A stretch of DNA of 64,000 bases from Lethocerus indicus. Lineage: Eukaryota > Arthropoda > Insecta > Hemiptera > Belostomatidae. Where the stretch lies: positions 27,794,246 to 27,858,245 of the forward strand of contig JACDQD010000006.1 in NCBI GenBank assembly GCA_019843655.1, written 5' to 3'. The notes under the pieces were generated by a model, which was given only the letters and a program-made list of their open reading frames with translations, was not told where the DNA came from and made no database searches. The position numbers and the translations under genes are program-made. Of the stretch, positions 38,078 through 51,665 are shown in pieces (position 1 is the first letter of the stretch; each line of letters begins with the position of its first letter).

Positions 38078-40140
38078 GGAAGGTAGTGATAATTCGAGTT
38101 CTTCCAACCTTCACTCATTCATCAATTTTAAAGAGGCAAGCGTTCTCCGCCCGAACTTGTGCTGCGAAATTGTCAAAACATTTGAAAGACATATTATTAA
38201 TGCGGTTATACGTTCAGTAATTTAATCTTTTATCCTCTGGAACAGGAGTTAGTCTTGAATGTTTGCCTTATATTCTTAGCATGTCGAGAGGCTGGGTCAA
38301 GAATTCCTTTTACATTCCCTACGTTCCATGCTGATTTGCTTTCTCCAAATGCTCTTCAGAGCTATTCTTTGCGAGCCTTCAGATCGCAGCAGCAGGGGAT
38401 GAAACTACCCCCATCTCCTGGACAATTGAATCTGGCGGACTAACAACTTAAACGGCCGGCAACAGTTCCGGGTTACTGGTCCCCTCCTTATCCAGGTAGG
38501 GGACCTTCCCTTATTTCCTCTCCCCGATACCTTCTTTCCAATTCCAGTCTAATTGTCGTCAACCTGACACCGCCTGGGGGAAAGCCTGGGTTTTTTTGAA
38601 CTGGGCTCACTGTCTACTCGCCTCACTTCCCCCATTTGTGCACGGGACGGGAGGGTGTACAACCCGCTCCAAAAATTCAGTTTACCCCAGTCACCTTTTA
38701 TCCTTCTTTTTCTTTTCAACTCCGGAAATTGTCGCGTCCACTGTTGTGTGAAATCTCACCCTGTGCCTCGGATGAAACTTTTCAAACTTGAGCTTACATT
38801 CTAAGCGGGAGAGAAGTTGTATTTCTTTATGATTTTACACAACAAAATCATTTACCAGCGCTTAAGCTTTTATCTCTCAAAATTCTATATCTGTACGCTA
38901 GGCCAATATAATATTGTGTGTATTTCAAAATAAATATACCATATAGTTTCATTTAAAGCTTAGTATTTAAAAATTTATGTAAGAAAAATTCTGACCCGAT
39001 ATCTGTCGAATGAATACTTTATGCAATATCGAAAACCTCAAATATTGAATTACTACGCTATTACATAAATTAAATTCTTCATAACATGGCATTTTCCTAT
39101 TCCAATTGGTGTAAATGTGTGCTCGAAATATTTGCAAACTTATTACGCCCCTATCACAGTCTGGCGCTTTATTTGAGAACTTGTTCTAATGGAGCTCATT
39201 ATCCACTTACCTGATTGAATAAAATGGTTATTTTCTGAAATTCAAAAAAATTGCTTTGGGAATCGAATGGCTCAATTCAACACTGCGATCGTTAGCTCCA
39301 TACTGTGTTTTCAACCTCCCTCGAAAATTCTTCCCCTATTACCCCATAGCCTATTTCTGCAAAAAGCCAAAACTTATCGGGCTGTTGAACCATTTGGCCG
39401 ACTCTTCCGATGGTAATCACGATCCCTCTGGGGGTAATTATACGCGTTACCGGTAATTGGTGTTTATAATTTTCGGATCCCCGCCCGATAAGAGAGCGGA
39501 AGTCGCGCCCCCCCCGCCCCATTTCCCTTTTGTTCCGAGTTCCGACCACTTGTCGTTCCGTGTTCCGTGACTCAGATTGTTCCGACGATAACCCGGCCAG
39601 TGTTCCCGGCGAACTAAGTTGGGCTCGGAGGGACTCCTTCATCACTCGCCGGCGCTGAGAGTTAATACAGCTTTTATGACCTTATAAATCTGTCGCCGGC
39701 AGTGTGTGCCCCCGCCTGCTTACGTGTTAATGTGTACTGCACTCCGGGGGCTCTATTGAAACAATAATTTTGTTCGAAACTAGTTTTTTCTTGACAACGC
39801 GAATAGTTTATATATGACAAAATGATACGCTAAATCTTCCAGAAACAATTTGAATATTTTAAGCGTCCGGTTCTGCTCTTGAGTAATTTTTACCGGCTCG
39901 GCGGTTCGGATTACGGAGGTCGATATTGCCGGGACGCCGGCCTCGTTATAACTCCATTGAGAATATCGTAATTAGCTCATCCCGAGCGGACTAGTGCCCC
40001 GAGCATGTAGATGGGCGCTAATTGCGGGGCCCACATTTTATTATAGGCTAATTGGACGCGGCCCTGTTTAGAGGGCCCCCCCCCCTCGAACGTCCTCACC
40101 ATACTAGGGGCCAAATTTACGGGCCACCCTCCCGAAGCAG

Positions 40141-40167
40141 CCCACCCCCCGCCCCCCGCCCCCGCCC
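40141..40167 (-). other. Dense C-run cluster, G-quadruplex candidate on minus strand
   Basis: Five C runs of 3 to 6 bases are separated by single A or G bases. This is the most regular quadruplex/i-motif pattern in the window. Confidence 0.6.
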
Positions 40168-43100
40168 GTCCATTATGGCCGGCTTTTGTTACTTCCCGGC
40201 TGTAACAAGGGCACTTCGGGCGACACGGAAAACGTTTTTCCACTCGTTCATTTCGCTTCGCGGCAGTCTCAGAAATATATTTCACGATTACCACTTTAGA
40301 GTCCTATATACCCAATTGAGGGCATGAAATAATCGCTTTAATTTGACGACAAATAACGTCTCTGAAAAATAATATGAAAAGCGTATACTAAAAATAATTT
40401 AAAATTAAAGATTTAGTTTTAATTGTAGGAACGAATCGGCAAAACGGTGGTTATTAGAATTTAGAATCTCTTCCTATCTCCACCTATTTTGTAGCTGTTA
40501 TTGTTAGACCTAACAATCGATGATAAATTAGCAATTTAACTAGGTTTTAAAATTGTAAAAATTTAATACGGGTATAAAATGACCAACGCTGCTACAACGG
40601 GGTTCGAATGCCTGGCAAACGTAATATTCGGGGATAGTACGGCGGGCGCATTACATCCAAGGTCCGTCAACAGTTCCTAAAGTTTATAAATAAGAAAAAC
40701 TAACAATATGCCGGAAAGTAGACGTGGAAAAAGAAGCGAGGGCATTTCTCAGGCGAGTATATCAGATGTGGAAGGCTGCGCCTCGGCTAAAGGAGGTTTA
40801 CATAAAACATGACGAGGCGGAGGAGCGAGCCGGTCCATGCCCATAGAGGCGGGGGGAACCATAAATGGACGATGGTGGCCAGCCAGGTAGGCAGGGGGAC
40901 GATCTAAAATTTAAACCTAGATGAAAGGACCGAAGAGGGTTGAAACACGGCCACGGTCCGAATAAAGGCCCAGAAAAAGGGGGCCCGGGACTAACGTAGT
41001 AAGCGTTGCGCGCTCTCCTATAACACCGGCTGAACATTATAAACCCGCCTTACAGCCGACACCGAATAATCCCTAGAGTGGTGGCCACTCTTCGACCCAC
41101 TCTTTCCCACGCCCCCATGCTCAATTTTAAAGCTTTCACCCGAAAAAAATCGTCTCCGCACGCATATTTAGTCATCAGACTTTTACCTACTGTGGCAACT
41201 AGCCGCTGTCAGTATCATTCCATTAATAATATCACGAAGTACCCTCCTTACTATATTATTTACTATAGAATATATCTATTTTCATTACTAAACTGATCCT
41301 GGTGAGTTGGTACAAATTTGTCGTTCGAGAGGCTACCAATCAACATTTTCACGAGCGGGTTATTGATTTTTTTCAGTCACTCGAAACAATATGTCGTCAA
41401 TATTGCAGGCTTCAAGTCGAGTTCCTCCGTATTGAAAATTTGTAATAACTTCAGTTTGAAATATAAATTGTGTAACGTTGAGTAACCGGGGGGAAGTGAG
41501 GGGTCTCTCAGTTTATAAACTTTAGTGTCCTTAGTGGGAGGCCGTGGCCCTGGGGAAAGGGGAGGCCTAATAATCGGCAATTTATGGCCGAGCCCCTTCG
41601 ATGTTACCAGCCGAGCCCCCGATACACCGAAGCTAGAGCCCATTTCTCCTTAATGAGCAGTACAACGTCCCCTATCGTAAGTATCGTAAATTTTCCCCCC
41701 GCCCTCCTCCGCCCAGTCATCCGCTTACCGCGTACGTAAACAGCTTTCAGTCACCGCTCGCCCCCTCATCCGAGGAGCGATTGTTATAAAACGTGGCAGA
41801 CCGCGACCGAATTGGAACGGCCTCTGCATTAAACGGCAAATACCGTGTTAATGAGATTATTAAGAGTCGCGTACCGCGGGGCACTGCGCAAACTACCTCT
41901 CAATCAGTTTAACCACTATATAGGAGGGAAAGAGCAGCGTTGCAGGCCGGCCCGATAACTTGAACCTTTCTAGGTCTAGGCCATCTTTGACCTGTAAAAT
42001 TTCCTTTTCTAATTTAACTTTTTCGGACGACTGTGTTTAATTTCTAGTCGCCTTTGTATTAAAAAATAAATAAACGAGTTATTATTCTAGTTCTGTAGTT
42101 ACTAGCAGAAAGGTAGTCCAGTGTTTACGTCTTACACTTTTCGAATTAGTGGAGTGCGCTGTCCATCATTGAAATTCCTCTCCGCCAATAAGTAAAATGT
42201 AAATAATGTCTTTCCCCGCAGAAGCCTATTTGCAGGGTTGAAACCTACGGTGGTTGAATTATTCCACCCGGCCCCGCGCTATCATCAACCGCCCGTTTCT
42301 ACAATGGGATTTTAATTATGTTGGTTCTTGGGCAACTGGACGGCTTACGAGTGGAGTGTAGTGGAGTTGTTGGTGAAGAGGGCGGGGGGGGGTTGAGGGG
42401 CATTGTGCGTTTCCTACCGCAGGCCCCACTCAATAAACCCCACAGCTCGTGTTCTGTTATGTTGTTGATGGCCGAGCCGAAGCGGCGGGCCTAGGCGGTT
42501 GACCAAACCTCTGTTGGGCTTCTGAGCTTCAATAGCCACAACTTCACTACAATTATTAGCAAGTGTTATTCTCTTTCGCTAACAATAGCCTCCCCCCCCC
42601 CTTTAAACCGCTTGAACATTCTCCTGAACACTGAAGAAGCGTTTTGCTTTAACGCCATAAGCAACAGTATACTTATTTGTATTCACTAATTGACCCAGAT
42701 TTTCCTAATTAAATCCTATTGCAAACGACACTTATCTATTTCAACGTACGGATTATTTAGATTAAGAATTTAGCCTTTCTGGTTATTGGTTGAAAATTGT
42801 CACTATACCGAAATGGGAACGGTTATTAAAACGATTTTCTATCCGATTTTATCGGCAGTCGGGAAAGCAGTGGAGGCGCGAACAACGACCCCGAGCCTTG
42901 CCAATAGTCACCCTCCTACGATTGGACAGGTGTATAAAGAAAAAAATTGGGCGGCGGGAGTAGAAGGAGAAAAATAGCCGTAGAAAAAAGGCCCGAAGGA
43001 AGAATGGGATGTGGCGATATGGGGATAGCGATAGGGCGACGTGGCGGTGTCCAGCCCGCTCCAGGAAAGTGAGAAGAGAACTTATTGATTTTTGAAAACT

Positions 43101-45212
43101 CCCGTAGGACGGCCCACGTCTCGCTGCGATCGGTCAAACGCACTTTTTTTTTCAATTTTTATTACCTACATTAGCCTCAATAAATCCTCTAAAAAGTAAA
43201 GGTAACGAAACCGTTTCGATTGTATATTTTCATAAACATATTCACTAAAAAAAAGCAGATTGTTTGCGTTAAATGGTCCTAAGAAACCAAATAATAAATA
43301 ATGTTCCGTCACTTTGTAGCTGTTCGCCAAGGTCTTCTAATCAGAACGGAGCTATCACGTCGTTGACTCCATTCGCTAGAGATACGATATAATCGGTGTG
43401 ACACAGATTCTAATGTTAATTCATTATGCTCCAAATAATTTTTAAAATTTTTAAAATTAAAATATCGTTTTCACAGCTCTTTTGCCACGTAACACCGTAA
43501 AAATATAAGCGATGTAATGATTGATTAATGGCATACCTTTAGTTTTACGGACTAATCATTACTTCTGGTTCCGACGCCATCGTCAGTAGTATTCCGGTTA
43601 TTGTTTCTCGCAATCTTCAGTAGCGTTATTGTTGAGTGCCGTTGGCGCATTATTCCTGCCCTGTGCCCAACTAATCTGTCGTCGAAACACTACTGAAGTG
43701 GTGTTATGTGATCTCGCGTGATTGACTGGTTTTATTATAAAGTATAGTATTTGTAAAATTCATTTCGAATTAATAGGGAAGAAGGCGAAACGGAAATAGA
43801 AAGTGCATTGTCAGAAGGGCTTAAAGGGTTGATCTCGGAAGGCGCTTAATCCGGAAATTGCCTATTAAGTGAATGACACCGAGTTTTACTGACAGGCCAT
43901 TTAACAAGCTTTGACGTATTAGCGATTATGATAAGCGGCTTTGTGTTCCATTAAATTAACGCCTCATCAAATTATAACAGGTTTTGCAAAACACAAACGA
44001 GAACTCCCTTTGAAAAATTTACCCGAATTTCGGGTGCGATATTATTCAAGTAACATGCGCATTTTTAAAACGTATCGAATATTAGGCAATTACTAAAGTG
44101 AAACGTGTTGCCATTATCCAGAGACTTTTATGATTGAGTTTTCAATTTTTATATGACCCTTTTTCAGTTAATTTCGCGGTGAAAAACACAAATTCTCCCT
44201 TTGATACCCGATATTATAAAATTCTGGAGCGGTCGCCTCAGTATGGTGGGATGATTTTCAGTTTCCACTTAAGTAAATCTTGTGAACGGTTAAGATTTAA
44301 TATTGAAATGAAGAGAAGATTGAGGCGGTCTGGCTGTTTGGTCGGTTTGACCTGGTTCCCTCCATGTGGAAACTGCCCATTTCTTAGGGGACGGGGTGAG
44401 AAGAGGGGGGAAGGGGGTTATGTAGGTTTTGGCCATCCGCCATATTCAATAGGCGTCGGGCCGACCAATTGCCAAGAGTTTACGCGCCGAAATAGTGCCT
44501 GGATTCGACCCTGTCACGGAAGTTTTAATAAGCAAACTACAGGAGGGCTGTAGTTGATTATATGTCGTTGATAAAGCGATTGATGAACTGAAACTAAATT
44601 AAGTGGTACACGAAATTCTCTAAACACGATATCATATAACTGCCGTTACAAGAAGTGAATCGCCAAGAAATCGGCTCCTAGCATTTTCTAATTTAAAAAC
44701 AGCATGCGATATAAATTATACAGGTAGAACAGTTCTTAGTGAGCAGATTTCTATACCTTGTATATCGTACAATTTATAGATATATTAGTAAGTGCATACA
44801 AATAAATAAGTAATAATAATGTGGGGCTTTAATTACTGAAGATAATTAATCAAATGTTTTAGTGTATGCCACCGAGATTTGCGCTTGTAGAAAGCCTAAT
44901 AGATTGCTGAAACCCCGAACTAATAAATGCCCTTGACTAGGTATTAATCTGACAAGGTGTTTTAAATTAGTGAAACGGCATTTGAGAAATTCCCCCCGTC
45001 CTTAACAGTCGGAAATTTATTTTCAACAGGGGCCGCCGAGCGTTGTGTGTTTGAAACGTTAGCGTTAAAACGAGTTAACTCTCTTTCTCTCACCTGTACA
45101 GTAATAAGGGGGCCCTACCTTCTCAGACCGGGCAGAGTTAAAACTGTTACTGGGCCTTAAATTAAGGTTTCTCCCCGAATCCCGTATATGAGGTGGCTTA
45201 ATTAAGTGCCCA

Positions 45213-45306
45213 ATGTGTGTGTGTGTGTGTATGTGTGTGCACTGTATGTACTCAGTGTCTGCACAGTGTGTACTCTGTGTGTGCACTGTGTGTGCTCAGT
45301 CTGCTT
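45213..45306. repeat. GT-rich microsatellite grading into minisatellite
   Basis: A (TG)n start passes into loose repeats built from GTGTGCACTGT, GTACTC and GCTCAG with a period of roughly 20 to 30 bases. Confidence 0.8.
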
Positions 45307-46031
45307 GCACACTAGGGGCCCTTTTGTTATTTATTCTTACGGTCGATTCATTTTACAAAGCAGGAGTTGTGTTAATTCGATGAGCCGGAAGCTAATTAGA
45401 TTTAATTCCTTGTCGGTGGAGAATTGAGAATTCTTCACTCCGATTTCGTCCAGAGCTAAATATGTATTGAAATATGTCGATGAAGCGAGAATGAGCACAC
45501 GATGGGGGCATAATTTAGATCTTTCGGAACGGAACTTTCCGGGCCCCTGATAAATCTATAGGACTTTCAAGATTCACACTGGTCGTTGTTGTGCTTTAAT
45601 GCCGAGAAGCCCCATGTGGTACCTGGAAGATGAGTGTCGGCTTTCGAAAGGGTCGCGTAAAGATGAGAAGGGGTCAGACAGCGTTATTTGTACAAATGGT
45701 TATCGTATTGGAATGTGAGTTATAGCGGGAATCCGCAACAGTTGCGTTCAGGCTCCGCTCGTTCTCGACATCGTAAGATATAAAAATATATTTTATCATA
45801 ATTGTATATACAGCGAAGTTGATCTAATTGTGTTGCCAACGTAGTAATAGGAATTCGGCATAAATTTGGAACTACGTCTCGTGTTGTTCTATACGACATC
45901 AAATATACACTTTGTTCTGTTTTTTCGACTTATTTTTCGTAGTCCTCCCGCTCGCTTTTCATTGTTGCCGGTATCATTGTTAGCGGCGATCATTTGCGAA
46001 AAAAATACTAGGGAGGGCATTGTTAAAGTCT

Positions 46032-46059
46032 GGGGGGTTGGTAGGGGTGGGGGGGGGGT
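46032..46059 (+). other. G-run cluster, G-quadruplex candidate
   Basis: G runs of six, four and about ten bases lie within 28 bases on the plus strand. Confidence 0.5.
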
Positions 46060-47212
46060 CTGCTCCCGAATTAATGGGAAAGGCCTCTCGCGCCGATTCT
46101 GGTCTCTCGTCATATTCCCAGACCAAGAAGCCAACCTAATTCCTGTCTCAAACTTTTAATTATAGAAGTATGGGTCGGGCTTCGTTTCCATTTTCATTTT
46201 CCCGCTCCCGGTTTTCTACTTTCGGGCGTGGTTGGGGGGTGGACACCTTATTAGATTTTCTGGAAAAGTTGAAAAAATTAGTGTGTAGTCCAAACGGGAT
46301 TCTCAATCCGTAAAGTTTCAATCCTCTGGAACCGTAGAAAGGGGACACAGAATGCCCTTAATGCGATGCTTTCCCGTTTGATTAAATTATCTATCGATGT
46401 CATTTCAATTGGCCGAGTCTGTCCGCTAACTTAATCCCGGATCAAGGACCTTTCCAGTTCTTACAATTGGATTTCAATTTCTCCTCTGTAAATGTATTTC
46501 GGAAGTATAAAAATTGTTAGCAATGCGAATTGGCGATTTTGCACTCTTGCGATCTCCGTTCCACAATCTGGACAAGTTTGCATTGTGAAATCATGCCAGT
46601 CGAGCTAGACCAGGTGGCGGAGTTACCCGACGTGTATTATAATAATGTTCAATACGCTGCTAATGCAAGACCGGTCGTTACCCTCAGTAGCCTGAGAATT
46701 CAAACGCAGGCAATGAGCATCTCGAATTTTCGACGAAATATGGAATCTTTTAGCTGTTGCATTACTGAAATATCTGCAGAGTATTTGAAAAAATCTTGTC
46801 CAATAATATCAATTAGAAATTCCGAAATTCCCTTAGGCGGAAGTGTCAATTAGTAATGTTGGGGGGGTACCCCTAGTGGTGTCCGGTGCAGTATCCCGGG
46901 GCTGCCACTTGCCGATCTGTTAATCGAGAAGCACTCAGTTGAATCCAGGACTAATTGAATCTCCGAGACTATGCTCCATGTAATACGTTTCGACGGCTGT
47001 TTCAAGGGCTTGGGGGGGGGGGTTTGGTCGGGGGGCGTAGGCGGTTGTAGTGGTCCACTACACACTCACAAATTAATAATCAATCCCATTAGCGCGTTCG
47101 CCCGGCGCCGGCCCAATCGCCCGCTAATCTTCCGGTGTTCTGTTCAAATGCATTTAATGCATACCTGATGATTATGAGCGAAATTGGTGCTAGGACTTGG
47201 TCGGTCCTAGAC

Positions 47213-47310
47213 TGGACCGGTTTCAGTTTATCGCCGTCGTCGTCGTCACTTCAATGGCACCTGCCTGACGTGTTGTCCAACCCAGGTTCCCACAAGTCGA
47301 AACCGGTCCA
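47213..47310. repeat. Inverted pair of GAAACCGGTC elements
   Basis: TGGACCGGTTTC (47213-47224) is perfectly inverted at 47299-47310, with a 74-base spacer. Each arm carries GAAACCGGTC, the core of the LINE/SINE-like tail at 23028-23037. Two tail relics may lie head to head here, or the pair may form a hairpin on its own. Just upstream is a 7-bp hairpin (CTAGGAC/GTCCTAG). Confidence 0.5.
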
Positions 47311-50300
47311 TTCTAAGACTGCTTGCTTTTCTATTTATATGAATTAATATCAGTTCAAATGTATGAAATACTTTTCTCACTCTGACATTGAACACCATGC
47401 TCTCATTACATATGTATCTCACCATTTATATTGGTATTGACAACCCTATGTCTACACTTTTTCATGAATATGTATTGAATTACTAGTCCGGATTAGTTAG
47501 CTTAATTACAAATAAAAAATATGTTTAACATTGAAGTGTCTAGTATGACACGAAGTATATCTGTTAAATATATTTTCCTCTGTTCGGCCGTAAGTGGTAT
47601 ATTGGGAATATGGCGAGGAAGCGGCTGAGGCATTTATCGCCGACGTCGGTGGGTGGTTGCGGATGGGGGTTATTGCCGAGTGTGCAAGCTTTCTCTCGGC
47701 ATCTCATCTCCTCCTCTTCCTCTGGAGCCGCGAATGTATAAATAACAAATATTGGATTTGGTGGCGCTCTGTCAGCTATCTGTTGGCCGCCGCCACGACC
47801 CCTCCTGCTCGTTAGCGGGGCCCTATTCCTTTTTCTATTGTCTGTCACACCCCCGCCCTCCCCTCCCATTCCTGCTCCTATTTTCCCTTGCCGAACAATT
47901 GTCGGGATTTCTCTGTCTTTGGAAATAACGAATAGAATAATAATAATGGAAATAACGATAGAAGGTTTTTGACGCGACCCATTTATTCTAGTCTCGCGAA
48001 AGGTGAGTTTAATCAGGGACAATTTTATTACGGTGTAAATTTCATCCTTCGGTTTAACATTTTTGCCAGACGAATATTTTAAGACCTCGACGGATACCAG
48101 CTAAGAATTGGATTTAGTAGCTTTATAGCACTATGAAGGGAAGTGGGCCTATTTTATAAAATAATACTTCTGTAAATTGTATCAAAGTTCTAAGTCATTT
48201 AAACTCGACTGGGAAAGTAAAAATGACCTGCTCGCTTGAATAGTTAATTAAGAAAAGTTTTTGATTAAAAAAAGAAAGAATCCACAGCAAAAGGAAATTG
48301 GGGAAAACGCTCTCCTCTTTTCTCTGGCCTGAATTCTTGCATATATTATAATTTTCATATACCTTTTGTTCATTCTGTTTAAAAAAATAATATTTCTGAT
48401 TACTGTTTCTGACGGTACCGATGAATGATATTGAAATAAACCCTACAACTATTATAATTCTATAGTCGAGATTTTTGGAGAGACACTTCTGCGAACTGTT
48501 GAAACGCTAATTAGAATATGAGTAGAAAATGATTTTCTTTCATCACTATTATACCGCCGGTGTTGGGGGGGGGGGGAGCCTCAATTTAATAGAATGTTTG
48601 GCCGGGCGTTGGGTGCCCTTTTAAAAGTGCTCCCGTCCGCACTGATAAGAGTTTAAAGTCGGGAGGTTGGTACTGACTAATGCATCCTAGAAGCGGTAAT
48701 TTACGAGAGCCCGTGTTTTCCCTTCCGGAACACCCTCCTTCTATTTACTTCGTAATAATTTAGAACCGCCGTAGAGACCCTGTATTATCTGGGAATATAT
48801 TTATTTTTAAAAATATATAGTAGGGCCAACTCATATACGGGGCACTGGCGGGGCGAATCCAGCGTTCATTTCAAAATTCTAACATTTTAATATCCTAATT
48901 ACTTAAGGCCAACTGGCCTTTGTTATGTTGCTATCTGGCTGATTTTGTTGCAACAGATTCGAGAGTTTTTCAATTGGATTGGGAGAATAGTTTGCTTTCT
49001 AGCGGTAGGCATTGAGCAACGCGAAATTAAAGTGAGGTCTCCAAATAAACTTTACTCCGTATAAATAATTTGCTTTTGGTCGGAGGCGGGGAGGCGTTCA
49101 CTGAATGAAAGCTTTCTTCTCGGTTTCCCTTTACATTTTCTAGAGGGGGCGTTGTTTCCTTACTAATATGGCGTGACTGAAAGACGTTAAGTAAGGGCTG
49201 GCCCAGTTTACCTCCATTAGTAAGTCCCCAAGACCAGTCCAATACTCTCTACACTTTCATCGATTCACCCAGACCTTTAGAGCTCCTGACCTCTTCTTGG
49301 AATTATTCATCGACCGGTGATTCTAAAAAACTATTTTACCCTCCTCTATTCTCTACGAATAAAGAATCGTAATAAAATATGCTAGTAGAGACGGAAGATA
49401 TTAAAAGTTACAATCGTTACGTACAAAACAATTAAGTACAAACATATACCACTCACAAGTAACATCTCACTCGCTAAGTCTCCAGCGGGCGAAATTTATT
49501 TACTCTTCTCCCACGCTGATGTCGAAATGAAATTTTGTTGTCGCATGCACTATACTATAAAATCCCCTTGTCTATTTTATGTTAAAATATATTCTTATAC
49601 TGTTATATAACCCGATAAAAAATTCAACTGGGGTCAGTTAAAACTTGTTAATTCACCCCTAATACTAATTTTCTCCCACGTTTTGTTTCATTCTGTTGAA
49701 ACTCCGTAAAATAAACTCCGAAAACGCGTTTAATTTGGCCATTGTTTTGACTAAGTGCTGTTGTAAGGAACATCTCTTCTTATTTTATCCGGAGATTTCT
49801 GTTATTTAATTTCGCCCCTCGGGAATTTACAAAGAGTTTGGACAGGAAAGAAAGACGGAGATGCTCATAAATTAGCCTTTAAAAAATTGAGGAATTTACT
49901 TACTTTTTTATTAATACTTGATCAGCTCCTTCAATGTATAATAAATAATAAATTATTAGTCGTCATATTGTGACGTTGTATAACATTTTCACTCGTGCGA
50001 TTTTCTGTCTCTGCCTTAATATTTAGCGCTGGATCGATTTCGAGTTTTTTTTAACTTTTTTAATATCGTAGGACATTTAAACATGTCAGCTCCGATGAAG
50101 CGTTCTGTTAGCACTTACAGTTATAGGAGGCAATTATCTACTGTGGGACCATTCTGTCAATACACCATCTCATTCTCGTATCGTCTTACTTGGAATGAAA
50201 ATAAGGCGAAGGTAAACATTTATTATCCCCCGAACGGGCCTTTATGCCGAGGGCCTTGTAATTTAACGGTTTTTATGAGTGTTTTCGCGAAAATCCAATT

Positions 50301-51090
50301 GGGCCCAATTTTAAATTTCCCGCTTAAGTGGGCCGCGCGGCACAGTTGGCTTCGGGCCAAGCACACTCTGGACTCGTTCTCTTATCTTATGTTTTCCGAG
50401 AAAATTGATAATTCACTTTTTTTGTTGCCGAGGCAAATGGCGAGGTTGCGGTTTTTGTGATATTTAGTAGAAGTTCCTTATTGGGATTTTCTGTTTTAAA
50501 TTAATCAGAATTCCCGGCGCAGATAAGAAATATCAATTAGAATTTATACCGTACGCGTACCTTAATCCTCATAAAGGTAGAATTTCCGTGTAGCGTTATG
50601 TATTTTACTGCGCTACTTTTGTCTGTATTAAACAATATACTGTACAAATGCGAAGACGTGCAGACTTGTACATTTGGTGAACTTCCGACGAGAAGTTCGT
50701 AAGTTTGATTCACGCTGCTTCCCCTCATTTCCATTAATTCGAAGATCTGAAATCAAAATTTATTCACTCGTGTTTGTTTCTGAATATCTGGGATGCCTCC
50801 AATCCTTTACGTACTCCGGATAGATTTCAGAAACATTTCTAAACGTTTTGTTCAACCTGTACATTATCTCCACGATATGTATCTAACAGCTACAAATGTA
50901 TAAAATATGTAACTCACAATTCTGAAACTCGCATTGCTTGGCGCTCAGTGACGAACATATCCCCCAGTTGATTATTAATAATCAAGTTATTATTTTTATA
51001 GTTTTATTTCTTCAAAAAATGAGAATAATCAGATAATTAGAAAAAATAGATTGGGAGGCTGTACGGACAGCAGCGTTTTGAAATAATCTA
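47311..51090. other. Non-coding stretch, 47.3-51.1 kb
   Basis: No gene is recognised. The longest frame (47564-48022, minus, 152 codons) has no domain and is crossed by an antisense frame. A 12-base G run lies at 48565-48576. AAAGGTGAGTTT at 47998-48009 offers a donor-like GTGAGT, with TTATTCTAG as a possible acceptor 11 bases before it, a weak micro-exon possibility. Confidence 0.65.
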
Positions 51091-51117
51091 AGGATTTTTT
51101 TTCATTGCCAGGTGAGT
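51091..51117 (+). promoter_or_regulatory. Candidate recursive (ratcheting) splice site 2
   Basis: A run of eight T, then CATTGCCAG, is joined directly to GTGAGT with the junction at 51111/51112. TAATCTAAG just upstream could serve as a branch point. Both half-sites are strong matches to consensus. The site lies only 578 bases before site 3, far closer than the multi-kilobase spacing usual for ratchet points, so one may be redundant or the two may compete. Splicing use is inferred. Confidence 0.6.
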
Positions 51118-51665
51118 CGTCAGGTGCCGTGTGCTTGCGCCAATCATCCGACACCGGCAAATTAACCCAGTTTTGAATTCGAACTCAAAGCACGGATAGG
51201 AACTTTTAATTGTGGGTCATTAAAAACCGTTCAGTTTCTCAAGCATTCAACACTGTCCTAACATCGTTATAAACTTTGTTCCCCTACGATAATATCAATA
51301 AAATCCTGCATTCCTTGCATTTTAGATTATCAATTTCCAAAATATTCCTTTCGTTTCATTTCCCTGCTAATTTTACCAGATATACAGCTTTACATACACT
51401 TATTGCTGTTTTATATGCCTCTTTTAGTATTGCAAAACGTTTCAATACAATATTAATATTTGGTTAATAATAATAAATTTACATTTTATATATTTTTTTA
51501 ATTGTGCGATTGTATCAGGGGGGGCTCATTATGACTCTTGTAATTTTAATGAGAGGCAACTGAGACGAAATGCAATTTAACCCAAGGCAGTGTATAAAAG
51601 ATACAGGATATCTTTATTACCTTTATTTATGATTACAGCTACCCAAATATTTGGCGTTAATTTTA

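Larger units (their letters stand above)
38078..47212. other. Non-coding stretch, 38.1-47.2 kb
   Basis: No gene is recognised. The 139-codon frame at 44134-44553 follows an acceptor-like CCTTTTTCAG but its product has no known domain. Notable contents are C runs near 39510 and 40078, a C-run cluster at 40141-40167, a GT minisatellite (45213-45306), and G runs at 46032-46059 and near 47010. The minus strand has one isolated CAGGTAAGT at 39208-39216. Confidence 0.65.

Noticed and set aside
39208..39216. Minus-strand CAGGTAAGT as a ratchet site
   Set aside because: The preceding tract on that strand (ATTTTATTCAAT) is A-interrupted, and it is the only such match on the minus strand, as expected by chance.
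40595..40615. GGGGTTCGAATGCC as a tRNA T arm
   Set aside because: No A box or foldable cloverleaf lies upstream at tRNA spacing.
47981..48009. 11-base micro-exon between TTCTAG and GTGAGT
   Set aside because: The acceptor tract is mediocre and nothing else supports such a short exon.
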